From: Oreohelix idahoensis
Taxonomy: Eukaryota; Mollusca; Gastropoda; Stylommatophora; Oreohelicidae
Direction of reading: 5' to 3'
DNA length: 64,000 nucleotides
Assembly (NCBI GenBank): GCA_024509875.1
Contig: JAMPIV010017554.1
Location: forward strand, 1 to 64,000
Both the position numbers and the translations under genes were made by a program. Numbering within the stretch: the first letter of the stretch is position 1; each line of letters opens with the position of its first letter. The notes beneath the pieces are model-generated. The model saw only the letters and a list, made by a program, of their open reading frames with translations, was not told where the DNA came from and did no database searches. This document shows, in pieces, positions 63,801 through 64,000 of this stretch.

Positions 63801-64000
63801 CATTGTTGTTGTCTTTGTCGATGCAAGTTCAGAAGTTTGATCAGCGTTGGATCATCGAATCTTTAGAATGCTGATTACTCCCTGTTCTTTGCCGTTGTGA
63901 CGATAGGATTGTATCAGAAGATAAGTGGCCTGTTTTGTTTGTGAACTGTGCCATTATATTGTTGAACTGAGCCTTCTGTGTTTACATCCTTTTGTTTATA

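Overview
The window is repeat-rich nuclear DNA from a metazoan. Nearly every coding signal belongs to a transposable element and no host gene can be supported. The mix suggests a marine invertebrate: Ty3/gypsy LTR retrotransposons, Tc1/mariner transposons, RTE/L1-like and R2/NeSL-like LINE fragments, tRNA-derived SINEs, long (TA)n and CAGA-type microsatellites. A mollusc is my best guess; an arthropod or other invertebrate is possible. This is inference from element families, not from any taxon-specific gene.

Layout. 1-637 contains no cytosine at all on the + strand; normal composition returns over about 140 bases and leads into the 5' end of a broken gypsy gag (minus strand, to 1363). 4801-14092 is LTR retrotransposon A (+). 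15002-22287 is element B (-), an older, internally deleted relative inserted in a 42-bp minisatellite. 22944-32392 is element C (-), a young complete copy with a perfect 5-bp target duplication. LINE fragments follow at 32.5-33.4 kb and an R2/NeSL-like LINE fragment at 35.8-37.0 kb. From 37 to 51.3 kb comes a dense array of DNA transposons (families named here T1, T2, T3), SINEs, a foldback MITE, a near-perfect 1-kb palindrome, a duplicated CAGA-repeat block and long (TA)n tracts. A second R2/NeSL-like fragment lies at 52-52.9 kb, a fourth Tc1-like element (T4, carrying a LINE 3' end) at 54.7-56.6 kb, and a LINE reverse transcriptase split by a 2.17-kb DNA transposon with an unfamiliar transposase at 57.3-60.2 kb. 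The last 4 kb hold only a 39-bp tandem repeat that I can name.

Biology. Elements A and C carry gypsy-type domains in the order gag - protease - integrase - reverse transcriptase - RNase H. Integrase lies upstream of RT, as in Ty1/copia and in the Gmr1-like group of Ty3/gypsy elements. Their capsid resembles the SCAN fold, and all three elements share a RING-like C-x2-C-x13-C-G-H motif just before the protease. The other candidate for something poorly described is the 57.5-59.7 kb transposon, with CACTG termini and a TAA target duplication. Many frame breaks in A and C are single-base indels in homopolymers although their LTRs are nearly identical, so some may be assembly errors.
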